In this document: positions 7,843 through 16,831 of the stretch, piece by piece | Layout of the letters: each line of letters begins with the position of its first letter | How positions within the stretch are numbered: the stretch's first letter is position 1 | Source of the DNA: Agitococcus sp. | GTDB lineage: Bacteria > Pseudomonadota > Gammaproteobacteria > Pseudomonadales > Moraxellaceae | DNA: 64,000 nucleotides | Direction: 5' to 3' | Assembly: GCA_030646715.1 (NCBI GenBank) | Contig: JAUSLJ010000001.1 | Coordinates: 62,001-126,000 of the forward strand | Notes under the pieces: generated by a model | Told to the model about the DNA's origin: nothing | What the model saw: the letters and a program-made list of their open reading frames with translations, nothing else | Databases searched by the model: none | Program-made: the position numbers and the translations under genes

Positions 7843-10440
7843 ATGAATGCATCAACTGCACGATTACCTACGTTATCGACCGCTATTTTGTTGATGCTGA
7901 TAACCTGTCTGTTGGTGGCTTGTGGCGGTGGGAGTGATGAGCAATCTTCTAGCGTGGCGTCTCAGCCGATTGAGAATAATCTACCATTAGGAGAGATCAT
8001 CTCAGGTGATTATTTTCCATTAGAAACGGGAAGTCGCTGGATTTTTGATGTAACCGTTAGTGATAGTTGGGCAAGTACTGTGCGGTATTTATCCAGTCAA
8101 GTCGTTGCGGGGGCTGCCACCGTTGCTGGGCAAAAATCACAACTTATCCGTAACGTAAACCCAGAAAATGGTGATCTCATCAGCCTTGATTATATGACGA
8201 AGACTGCTAATGCAATCAGTGCTTATTTTGAGGGCAATACGCCACCCATTGATATTGTTCATTTGCCGCTACGACAGGGTGATCGTTTTGTGCAAGTCGA
8301 TCGTAAAAGTGTCGATGTGGGGGTTGATTATGATGGTGATGGCATTAATGAAAAAATGTCATTATTTTTTGAAGTGACAGTTGCAGGTTTCGAGGAAGTA
8401 CAAACGCCTGCGGGTATCTTTACTCAAGCATTAAAGGTGCAAGGGCAAGGTACAGCTACTTACTTTTACAGCCGTAATGGTGCGCAAATAGTCGTTAATC
8501 ACACAACAATTGATTGGTATGTCAATGGGGTGGGGCAGGTAAAACAAATTGAAACACTGATTGCCCCGAATAGAAATTTCACGACAACACATACTTTAGA
8601 ATCATACAAAGTTGGCTCGCATACGAACGATGTAACGCCGCCAAGTATTATTCAAGTATCGCCAACCGAAGGCTCTTTACAGGGTGGTCTGCCAGTAGTT
8701 CGTATTCAGTTTAGTGAAAATATAGACGTACGGACTTTTAATCCAGCCAATATTGCACTGCGCGATGCGAGTGGCCAGTCTATTCAAGGTGATATTAACT
8801 TTGTCAATCAAGTATTGACCTTTACGCCTAAGCAAGCGTTGGCATCAGGACGTTTTACTTTTTATGTCGGTGATACTATCGGTGATTTACTAGGAAATGC
8901 ACTCAGTAAACCATTGACTTTGAATTTTAATGTGGATGCCGAGGCACCATCAGTTGTTGCCAATATGCCTTTAACAAGCGCGACAATGGTTCCTTTGGAT
9001 AGCAATATCACGGTAGAATTTAGTGAGGAACTCGGTCTGGGCAGCTTGAACTCAGACTCAGTTAAGCTTTATAAAGACGATGGTGGCTTAGAGTTAGTAG
9101 CAACCACACTAAAGGTAGAAGGAAAAAAAATAACGCTTACCCCTAATTCGGTTTTAGAGCGTAATAAAAAGTATGTGGTTTATGTCTATCCAACGGTGAA
9201 AGATTTTGCGGGAAACCCTTTACCAGAGCTATATAGTTTTACTTTCCAATCTCATACGGGACTATTTCAGCAGTATCAATATATTCGCACAGGCTCAACT
9301 CCTGAAGCTGTTGCTATTGGTGATGTGAATGGTGATGGACTGAATGATGTGGTGATGACAACAAGTGTTCACTTAAATGACGATAACGACTTTAAGCTTA
9401 TGGTGTTTCTTCAGCAGTCTAATGGCACTTTAGCTAAACAAGTAAACTACAACACCCTCAGTAATTTTAATTGCCTGCCTACTTCTGTTGCAATTGCAGA
9501 TATTGATAGTGATGGAAAACCAGAAATTATTATTGGTGAAAATAGTTGTGGTATTGAAATTTTGGGGCGGAATGCATCAGGTGATTGGGTTGGTCGTGGA
9601 CAACTAACCACAGCCGACGGTTATAAAATAAAGGTAGCTGATTTAAATAATGACGGTAAACAAGATATTGTAGGAGTAGGGTACGCCACAAATACAACAA
9701 GTATTTGGTATCAGAGTGCCAAAGGAACCCTAAATGATCCCATCATTTATCCTCTTGCTCATGGCGGTAGAGAGGATATGAAAATTGGCGATATTAATGG
9801 TGATGGGTTACAAGATATTATTGTTGTAGGCGAAGGATATACGCCTCCAACTTTTGGTTATCTACTACAACTACCTAATGGTGGTTTTGATGTTGCTCAC
9901 TATTTAGCTTTCGGGGTGAGCGATGTTACAGTTTTTAATACTGTTGGTATTTGTGATGTCAATGGTGATTTGCGTAATGATGTTATTGTCGGAACAAACT
10001 ATTCAATAGGAATTTTTCTACAAAAAGCGAATGGTACGTTAGCAAATGTATCAATTTTAGCATCACAATTAACGCCAAATACGATTGAGTGTGGAGATAT
10101 GGATAATAATGGGCGCAGTGATATATTGGTTGGGCATTTGAGTTTATTTAAACAGTCTATTGACGGAGTTCTTGAGGAAGAGCCTTATCCAAGTTATTGG
10201 GGGTCCTGGACGAATACAAATGGTGTTGCTGTGGGAGATATTAACAATGATGGCTTCAAAGATGCGGTAATGACGGAAGCAAATGGCAATCTCGTTGTTC
10301 TATACAACAACAGTGTGAATAAGGCGAACTTCGCCAATAGACGCACTATGCCTATTCAAAGTAATTTAATGTCTAGCAAGTCAAATAGGTTTTATAACGC
10401 GAAGTTTATGATGAGGCCATTACCTGTTTTTCGTCCGTAG
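7843..10440 (+). CDS. Large lipoprotein with two Big_5 domains and an FG-GAP propeller
   Basis: The 865-residue product starts with a lipoprotein signal (TAILLMLITCLLVAC, lipid cysteine at residue 27). The ATG at 7843 puts the signal at the N-terminus; an upstream in-frame ATG at 7774 overlaps queA. After a beta-rich region (about 45-260) come two bacterial Ig-like Big_5 domains (about 270-365 and 370-470, each with a VEFSE or IQFSE motif and a FAGN or LLGN turn). Seven FG-GAP/VCBS-like repeats follow (GDVNGDGLNDV, ADIDSDGKPEI, ADLNNDGKQDI, GDINGDGLQDI, CDVNGDLRNDV, GDMDNNGRSDI, GDINNDGFKDA), each with a calcium-type D-x-D/N-x-D loop, which suggests a seven-bladed propeller. It is probably anchored in the outer membrane and may bind ligands or surfaces. 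It separates queA from tgt and looks like an insertion between them. Confidence 0.85.
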   Translation: MNASTARLPTLSTAILLMLITCLLVACGGGSDEQSSSVASQPIENNLPLGEIISGDYFPLETGSRWIFDVTVSDSWASTVRYLSSQVVAGAATVAGQKSQLIRNVNPENGDLISLDYMTKTANAISAYFEGNTPPIDIVHLPLRQGDRFVQVDRKSVDVGVDYDGDGINEKMSLFFEVTVAGFEEVQTPAGIFTQALKVQGQGTATYFYSRNGAQIVVNHTTIDWYVNGVGQVKQIETLIAPNRNFTTTHTLESYKVGSHTNDVTPPSIIQVSPTEGSLQGGLPVVRIQFSENIDVRTFNPANIALRDASGQSIQGDINFVNQVLTFTPKQALASGRFTFYVGDTIGDLLGNALSKPLTLNFNVDAEAPSVVANMPLTSATMVPLDSNITVEFSEELGLGSLNSDSVKLYKDDGGLELVATTLKVEGKKITLTPNSVLERNKKYVVYVYPTVKDFAGNPLPELYSFTFQSHTGLFQQYQYIRTGSTPEAVAIGDVNGDGLNDVVMTTSVHLNDDNDFKLMVFLQQSNGTLAKQVNYNTLSNFNCLPTSVAIADIDSDGKPEIIIGENSCGIEILGRNASGDWVGRGQLTTADGYKIKVADLNNDGKQDIVGVGYATNTTSIWYQSAKGTLNDPIIYPLAHGGREDMKIGDINGDGLQDIIVVGEGYTPPTFGYLLQLPNGGFDVAHYLAFGVSDVTVFNTVGICDVNGDLRNDVIVGTNYSIGIFLQKANGTLANVSILASQLTPNTIECGDMDNNGRSDILVGHLSLFKQSIDGVLEEEPYPSYWGSWTNTNGVAVGDINNDGFKDAVMTEANGNLVVLYNNSVNKANFANRRTMPIQSNLMSSKSNRFYNAKFMMRPLPVFRP

Positions 10441-10555
10441 TGGGCTTGGCGAAATATTACTTGTAAAAATTATGCGGGTAATGTTTCGCCGTATTATCAA
10501 TAATCCCTAATGTGTACTTTCAAAAACAATGTTTAGCCCATCCCCCTCAATACGC

Positions 10556-10561
10556 TATACT
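10556..10561 (+). promoter_or_regulatory. Possible -10 element of tgt
   Basis: TATACT stands 36 bases before the tgt start, with a weak TTTAGC about 18 bases upstream of it. The 156-base gap between the lipoprotein gene and tgt has no clear terminator. Confidence 0.35.
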
Positions 10562-10578
10562 TGCGCCCTTGTTTTTAA

Positions 10579-11709
<1,131 letters not shown>

Positions 11710-11724
11710 TTTAAGAGAGAAAGC

Positions 11725-12087
11725 ATGAGTTTTTTTATTGCCGATGCCTACGCCGCTGCACCTGCTGCCGCTGAACCTTCCGCATTTGCCAACATTGCCA
11801 TGTTGGTGGTGTTTATGCTGGTGTTTTACTTTTTGTTATGGCGGCCACAAGCCAAACGCCAAAAAGAACATAAAGCGTTAATGGATAATCTGCAAAAAGG
11901 CGACGAAGTGGTGTTTGCTGGGGGCTTATTAGGTCGGGTTATTAGCGTTGATGATGATTATGCAGTGATTGAAGCGAGCAATAATCTGACCTTAAAAGTG
12001 CAAAAAGCAGCCGTGTTGGCGACTTTGCCAGCAGGGACATTAAAAGGCATTGGTGTGGCATCTTCCACCAATTTAAACAAAGACTAA
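11725..12087 (+). CDS. yajC: Preprotein translocase subunit YajC
   Basis: YajC is a small inner-membrane partner of SecDF. The 120-residue product has one transmembrane helix (IAMLVVFMLVFYFLLW, about residues 24-40) followed by the conserved RPQAKRQKEHKALMDNLQKG and DEVVFAGGLLGRV segments of the cytoplasmic domain. An alanine-rich N-terminal stretch (AYAAAPAAAEP) precedes the helix. AAGAGAGAAAGC supplies a ribosome site. It lies between tgt and secD as in the standard operon. Confidence 0.96.
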   Translation: MSFFIADAYAAAPAAAEPSAFANIAMLVVFMLVFYFLLWRPQAKRQKEHKALMDNLQKGDEVVFAGGLLGRVISVDDDYAVIEASNNLTLKVQKAAVLATLPAGTLKGIGVASSTNLNKD

Positions 12088-12103
12088 ACGAATAAGAACT
12101 GCT

Positions 12104-14014
12104 ATGCGCTATCCTGCTTGGAAATACATATTGATTGTACTCGCGTTAATCGTTGGTACGCTTTACTCCTTACCGAACCTGTACCCCGATGAACCAGCCG
12201 TTCAAATTTCTGGTGCTAATGCGGGTATTAAGGTTGACCAAACGGTATTGGCGCAGGCCAATGCGGCGTTAAAGCAAGCGGGATTGCCATTTCACGGAAC
12301 CGAAGTGCAAGAAAAAGGTGCTTTGATACGTCTAGATAGCAATAATGCGCAACTCAAGGCGCAAGAGATTATTAAAACAGCCTTGGGTGACGGTTATGTC
12401 GTGGCATTAAACCTTGCGCCAACGACCCCTGACTGGTTGCTGGCGATTGGTGCTAAACCGATGAAGCTGGGTCTAGACTTGCGCGGCGGTGTGCATTTCT
12501 TGCTCGAAGTCGATATGTCGAAAATTCTTGAGCAACGTCAGGAAACCTATACTGCCGAAATCAAAGCCAAGCTGCGCGAAGCGAAGTTAGCCTATCGTGC
12601 GGTCAGTGATTTGCCTAATGGCTTGACCGTTAAGTTTGAGTCGGCAGCAGAGCGTGACAAAGCTCAACCGCTTCTGACCGCTGAGTTTCGCGACTTTCTG
12701 ATTATCCCCGCCGCGCGTGAAGAGGCATTCTTCCTCGATATGGGTTTTTCTCCCGCCAAGCTCAAGGAGTTTGCCGACTACGCGATTGACCAAAATTTGA
12801 CGACCTTGCGTAACCGCGTTAACGAACTGGGCGTGGCCGAACCGTTGGTGCAACGTCAAGGAGCCAGTCGAATTGTCGTTGAGTTGCCTGGTGTGCAGGA
12901 TGCGGGCGAAGCCAAGCGAATTTTGGGGCGTACTGCCAGTCTAGAGTTCCGTTTTGTTGATTGGGAGCATAGTGGAGCCGTGGACGGTATTGCTCCGCCC
13001 GGTACAGAGTTGTTTCCTTTCAAAGACGACAAGCTAGAACGTGTGCTGTTGCAAAAACGCAAAATTGTTACGGGTGATCGGGTCGTCGGTGCGCGCTCTG
13101 GTTTTGATGAGTTTTCCAATCCGCAGGTAGATATTTCTCTTGATTCACGCGGCGGTAAGATGATGGCTGAAGCCACGCGTGACAATGTCGGTCGTCAAAT
13201 GGCGGTGCTGTTTGTTGAACATAAACAGCGTATGCGCATAGAGATAGATGCCAACGGCCAAAGTATAAGCGTACGCGAGCCATACGTAGAGAAAACCGTC
13301 ATCAACCGTGCGACAGTACAGTCGATGCTGGGTTCACAGTTCCGCATTACAGGTCTTGATTCACCCGCCGAAGCTGCCGAACTCGCGTTGTTGTTGCGTG
13401 CGGGCGCTTTGGCTGCACCGATGTATTTTGTTGAAGAACGCATCATTGGGCCATCGTTGGGGGCTGAAAATATTGAAAGAGGCTTCCACGCTACATTGTG
13501 GGGTTTTGTTGCTATTGCCCTATTTATGATGGCTTATTACCATGTGTTTGGCATGATTTCGGTGTTCGCGCTGGCGGCCAACCTAGTGTTTCTAATGGCC
13601 TTGCTCGGCATGATTGGTGCTGCACTGACCCTGCCAGGTATTGCTGCGATAGCCTTAGCACTGGGTATGGCGATTGATGCTAACGTACTGATTAACGAAC
13701 GAATTCGCGAGGAGTTGCGTAATGGCGCAGCCCCTAGAACGGCAATTATTGTCGGTTATGAGCGCGCTTTTGGCACGATTGTCGATTCCAATGTCACGAC
13801 CTTAATTGTGGGTGTGATGTTACTCGCTTTCGGCTCAGGACCAGTGCGCGGCTTTGCGGTGATACATTGTTTGGCTATTTTGACCTCCATCTTCTCGTCT
13901 GTGATGGTGTCACGGGCACTGGTTGAGCTGATTTTTGGCAGGCGGACCCGTTTGACTAGTCTATCGATTGGTCAAATCTGGAAGCCAAATTCTGCGCCAA
14001 CGGCGAGCAAATAA
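12104..14014 (+). CDS. secD: Protein translocase subunit SecD
   Basis: SecD uses the proton gradient to pull translocated proteins into the periplasm, working with SecF. The 636-residue protein has an N-terminal membrane helix (YILIVLALIVGTLYSL), the D1 motif KLGLDLRGGVHFLLEVD, a large periplasmic P1 region, and five C-terminal helices with the conserved GMAIDANVLINERIREE motif, including the functional Asp in TM4. Length is typical of gammaproteobacterial SecD. It starts 16 bases after yajC and is followed 11 bases later by secF. Confidence 0.97.
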   Translation: MRYPAWKYILIVLALIVGTLYSLPNLYPDEPAVQISGANAGIKVDQTVLAQANAALKQAGLPFHGTEVQEKGALIRLDSNNAQLKAQEIIKTALGDGYVVALNLAPTTPDWLLAIGAKPMKLGLDLRGGVHFLLEVDMSKILEQRQETYTAEIKAKLREAKLAYRAVSDLPNGLTVKFESAAERDKAQPLLTAEFRDFLIIPAAREEAFFLDMGFSPAKLKEFADYAIDQNLTTLRNRVNELGVAEPLVQRQGASRIVVELPGVQDAGEAKRILGRTASLEFRFVDWEHSGAVDGIAPPGTELFPFKDDKLERVLLQKRKIVTGDRVVGARSGFDEFSNPQVDISLDSRGGKMMAEATRDNVGRQMAVLFVEHKQRMRIEIDANGQSISVREPYVEKTVINRATVQSMLGSQFRITGLDSPAEAAELALLLRAGALAAPMYFVEERIIGPSLGAENIERGFHATLWGFVAIALFMMAYYHVFGMISVFALAANLVFLMALLGMIGAALTLPGIAAIALALGMAIDANVLINERIREELRNGAAPRTAIIVGYERAFGTIVDSNVTTLIVGVMLLAFGSGPVRGFAVIHCLAILTSIFSSVMVSRALVELIFGRRTRLTSLSIGQIWKPNSAPTASK

Positions 14015-14025
14015 GGGGTTTTGTT

Positions 14026-14973
14026 ATGGAATTGTTTCGAATTAAAAAAGATATTCCGTTTATGCGCCACGCATTGGTGTTCAATATTCTGTCGTTGATC
14101 ACATTTTTGTTGGCGGTATTCTTTCTGATCACGCGTGGTCTGCATCTGTCGGTTGAGTTTACGGGTGGTACCTTGGTCGAAGTCCGCTATGAGCAGGCAG
14201 CCAATTTAGACAACATTCGTAGCTCTTTGCGTCGTGTCGGCTTTAAAGATTTGCTCGTGCAGAACTTCGGTTCGCCGCAAAGTGTCTTGATTCGTGTGCC
14301 GTTAGCAGGCGAAGGTCAAGAAAAGCAACAAAGCAACAAAGTGATGGCGGCTTTAGCTGCGGATGTGCCTGGTGCCACGCTACAACGGGTAGAGTATGTT
14401 GGGCCGCAAGTAGGCAGTGAGCTGTTTGAAAAAGGCCTTTTGGCCTTGGCCTTGGTGGTGGTTGGCATTGTCATCTATTTAGCGATTCGTTTTGAGTGGC
14501 GATTTTCGATATCGGCAATTGTCGCCAACCTGCATGACGTGGTGATTATTCTAGGCTGTTTTGCCTTCTTTCAATGGGAATTCTCATTGCCTGTACTGGC
14601 GGCGGTATTGGCGGTGTTGGGGTATTCTGTCAACGAATCAGTGGTTGTCTTTGACCGTGTGCGCGAAACCTTCTATACCCGACGCAAAATGGACACTCCC
14701 GAAGTCCTCGATCACGCCATTACCAGCACTATCTCGCGGACTATTATTACTCACGGTTGTACGCAGATGATGGCGTTGTCGATGTTGTTTTTTGGTGGCG
14801 AAGTGCTGCATTATTTTGCCCTCGCGTTGACCATCGGCATTATGTTTGGTATTTACTCTTCGGTGTTAGTGGCGTGTCCACTGGTGATGTGGCTAGGCAT
14901 CTCGCGTGAGCAGTTTATTAAGCAACCGCCAAAATCCGAGTTTATGGAAGAGGGTGATGAAATTCAGCCTTAA
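14026..14973 (+). CDS. secF: Protein translocase subunit SecF
   Basis: The 315-residue partner of SecD has six predicted helices and the SecF signature: SVEFTGGTLVEVRYEQ after TM1, then VGIVIYLAIRFEWRFSISAI, and the family Arg-Asp region GYSVNESVVVFDRVRE. It lies directly after secD, preceded by AAGGGG, and closes the tgt-yajC-secD-secF operon; a hairpin follows at 15004. Length is normal. Confidence 0.97.
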   Translation: MELFRIKKDIPFMRHALVFNILSLITFLLAVFFLITRGLHLSVEFTGGTLVEVRYEQAANLDNIRSSLRRVGFKDLLVQNFGSPQSVLIRVPLAGEGQEKQQSNKVMAALAADVPGATLQRVEYVGPQVGSELFEKGLLALALVVVGIVIYLAIRFEWRFSISAIVANLHDVVIILGCFAFFQWEFSLPVLAAVLAVLGYSVNESVVVFDRVRETFYTRRKMDTPEVLDHAITSTISRTIITHGCTQMMALSMLFFGGEVLHYFALALTIGIMFGIYSSVLVACPLVMWLGISREQFIKQPPKSEFMEEGDEIQP

Positions 14974-15003
14974 CGCGTGATGGTTGGGTTGTGTATAAGA
15001 GTA

Positions 15004-15025
15004 AGGGGCGCATATTTGCGCCCCT
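15004..15025 (+). terminator. Hairpin terminator after secF
   Basis: A perfect 9-bp stem, AGGGGCGCA with TGCGCCCCT around a TATT loop, lies 31 bases after the secF stop. The tract that follows (ATTCATT) is only partly T-rich, so termination strength is uncertain. Confidence 0.65.
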
Positions 15026-15069
15026 ATTCATTAAGTACATCAACGAAAGTTTGTTTGTATTTTTCGTTC

Positions 15070-15205
15070 GCACTGAGCTTGTCATGCTTCGTCAGGCTCA
15101 GCATGGACGGATAAGAACCAACCGCTCGCCCTGAGCTTGTCGAAGGGTGGTTCGAGCCCCGTAGGCAATCCCCTTGGGGGACAAGCTCACCATGAACGGT
15201 GAAAC
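15070..15205. repeat. Intergenic repeat with TGAGCTTGTC cores
   Basis: The gap between secF and the Mpo1-like gene contains the core TGAGCTTGTC twice in direct orientation (at 15074 and 15132) and once inverted as GACAAGCTCA (from 15180). The second copy is CCGCTCGCCC followed by TGAGCTTGTCGAAGGG (15122-15147), a dispersed palindromic repeat that I recall from many gammaproteobacterial genomes. The copies can pair into cruciform-like structures. It is noncoding and could be a REP-type element. Confidence 0.7.
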
Positions 15206-15219
15206 TTTTGTGTAGGTGC

Positions 15220-15642
15220 TTAGCTATTAATCCCCACCTTCTTATATAACGCATCTAAACACCATGCGGGGCCAATCAATAAAAACTGTAAGTCTTTAAA
15301 AAATGACGGCTTTTTGCCTTCAATATGATGGCCAACAAACTGCCCAATCCACGCGACAACAAACAATCCTACCGCCCACCAAACTAAATTAGGCAATATA
15401 GAGGCAATCGCCAACATCACCACTGTAATTCCCAACATTCCTACCGCCAATGACGTAGATAGCCGAGCATAAAACCAAATCGAGGCCGCTATCGCCGCCA
15501 ACGCTACGCCATAATGCAAACTATAAGCAAAAGCTAAAACCGTAAAACTAATCACAGGCACGCATAACCAGTGAATCTTCTTATTCGTCGGGTTTTGATG
15601 ACTTTCACTGTATTCATCCAGCCATACATTTAACGTTTTCAT
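15220..15642 (-). CDS. Mpo1-like membrane protein (DUF962)
   Basis: The 140-residue protein matches the Mpo1/YGL010w family: NVWLDEYSESHQNPTNKKIH at the start, four membrane helices, and the conserved histidine segment QFVGHHIEGKKPSFFKDL near the C-terminus. Yeast Mpo1 is an iron-dependent dioxygenase acting on 2-hydroxy fatty acids; the His residues here would bind iron. The bacterial role is not established. It is a single gene facing the secF operon, separated by a repeat. Confidence 0.85.
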   Translation of the reverse strand: MKTLNVWLDEYSESHQNPTNKKIHWLCVPVISFTVLAFAYSLHYGVALAAIAASIWFYARLSTSLAVGMLGITVVMLAIASILPNLVWWAVGLFVVAWIGQFVGHHIEGKKPSFFKDLQFLLIGPAWCLDALYKKVGINS

Positions 15643-15706
15643 GTTTAGTCTCGTATTGTTTTTAGTGGATGGTGTTTATTTAGACTGAAATAAAGCAAAA
15701 GGCAAG

Positions 15707-16603
15707 TCATTCTATCGTGGGTTTATAAGAAATGAGTATCACACCAAATAATACTAAACAGGCACCAAAAATTTGCCAAGTTGTTAAAAACTCATCCAAC
15801 AACCAAGCCCCTAAAGCCAAAGTAATCACAGGACTAATGGCGCTGACTAACGCCGATTGAGGTGCGCCAATGCGTCGAATGCCTTGAGTTAATAACGTTG
15901 CAGGTAAAAAGGTACAGAAAAAGCCCAGCGCAGCACAGATTAACCAAACAGGCTGAGCGAGTGTTGTCAGTGTTTTTAATGGGTGAGAAAGAACAAATTG
16001 CAGGAAACAACATAACGAGGCAATCGTCAACGCTAGAGCGGTAAAACGAATTGCGCCAAAGCGTTGGATTAACACGCCACTACCAACTAAATACCCTGCA
16101 TAAGCTAACGCTCCCGCAAACACCAAACTCCCGCCCAGTAGTAAATGAGTGCTTTCTTGTTGTTCATTGCCGACAAACACAAACATCATGCCTGTGTAAC
16201 TAATCACGATTGCCAACCACGTTTGTCGGCTAATCACCGTTTTTAAAAACAAGGCCGATAAAAACACCGTCAGCGTCGGGTACATAAACAAAATCAGCCG
16301 TTCTAAACTCGCACTGATATATTCCATACCCCAAAAATCTAAAATACTTGCGCCGTAATAACCCACAACCCCTGCGGCAACTAATCCGCCGTAATCTTTG
16401 CGCGTTAACGGCTGACTAGGCTCATGGCTAAAATACAGCATCACTAAAAAGAAGGGTAAGGCAAAAGCCATGCGGAGAGTTAATACGGTCACGGAGTCAA
16501 CGGAGTATTGATACGCCAGTTTCACCAACACCGATTTAGCAGAAAATAAAATGGCTGAAATCAACACGCAAATAACGCCTGTGAGATACGTTTTCGACTG
16601 CAT
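15707..16603 (-). CDS. EamA-family (DMT) transporter
   Basis: The product is a membrane protein of about 298 residues with ten predicted helices arranged as two EamA repeats. The first repeat begins TGVICVLISAILFSAKSVLV; the second follows GGSLVFAGALAYAGYLVGSG. Conserved proline and glycine positions near the end of each repeat (GAPQSALVSAISPVITLALG) fit drug/metabolite exporters. The ATG at 16603 is chosen because it places the first helix close to the N-terminus; a GTG at 16642 is possible. The substrate cannot be read from the sequence. It is transcribed away from the ThDP operon. Confidence 0.85.
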   Translation of the reverse strand: MQSKTYLTGVICVLISAILFSAKSVLVKLAYQYSVDSVTVLTLRMAFALPFFLVMLYFSHEPSQPLTRKDYGGLVAAGVVGYYGASILDFWGMEYISASLERLILFMYPTLTVFLSALFLKTVISRQTWLAIVISYTGMMFVFVGNEQQESTHLLLGGSLVFAGALAYAGYLVGSGVLIQRFGAIRFTALALTIASLCCFLQFVLSHPLKTLTTLAQPVWLICAALGFFCTFLPATLLTQGIRRIGAPQSALVSAISPVITLALGAWLLDEFLTTWQIFGACLVLFGVILISYKPTIE

Positions 16604-16757
16604 AACACCATGATCTAGCAAAGGGAAAGTGCAAAATAACACGTCTGTATCACAAAAACACGATTTCTGTTTTTTGGCAAAATAGTCGTTGAGTAAAGTT
16701 GAAAGATGGCTTAATAATCGCCTGCATTAAAAAGTGCGATTCGTATAACACAAAATC

Positions 16758-16787
16758 AGGACTTAGGTATCGAACCGAGTAAGTCCT
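16758..16787. promoter_or_regulatory. Inverted repeat upstream of the ThDP operon
   Basis: A perfect 8-bp inverted repeat, AGGACTTA and TAAGTCCT (16758-16765, 16780-16787), lies 45 bases before the first gene of the ThDP/citrate-synthase-like operon, with a GGT/ACC inner pairing possible. It has no T-tract, so it fits an operator or a leader hairpin better than a terminator. No regulator gene is nearby. Confidence 0.5.
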
Positions 16788-16831
16788 AAAAACGAAAAAA
16801 ACATCACCATGACTTATTAATGAGGCTAGAG

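Noticed and set aside
15024-15254. 76-residue minus-strand frame
   Set aside because: It is made of the dispersed repeat sequence.
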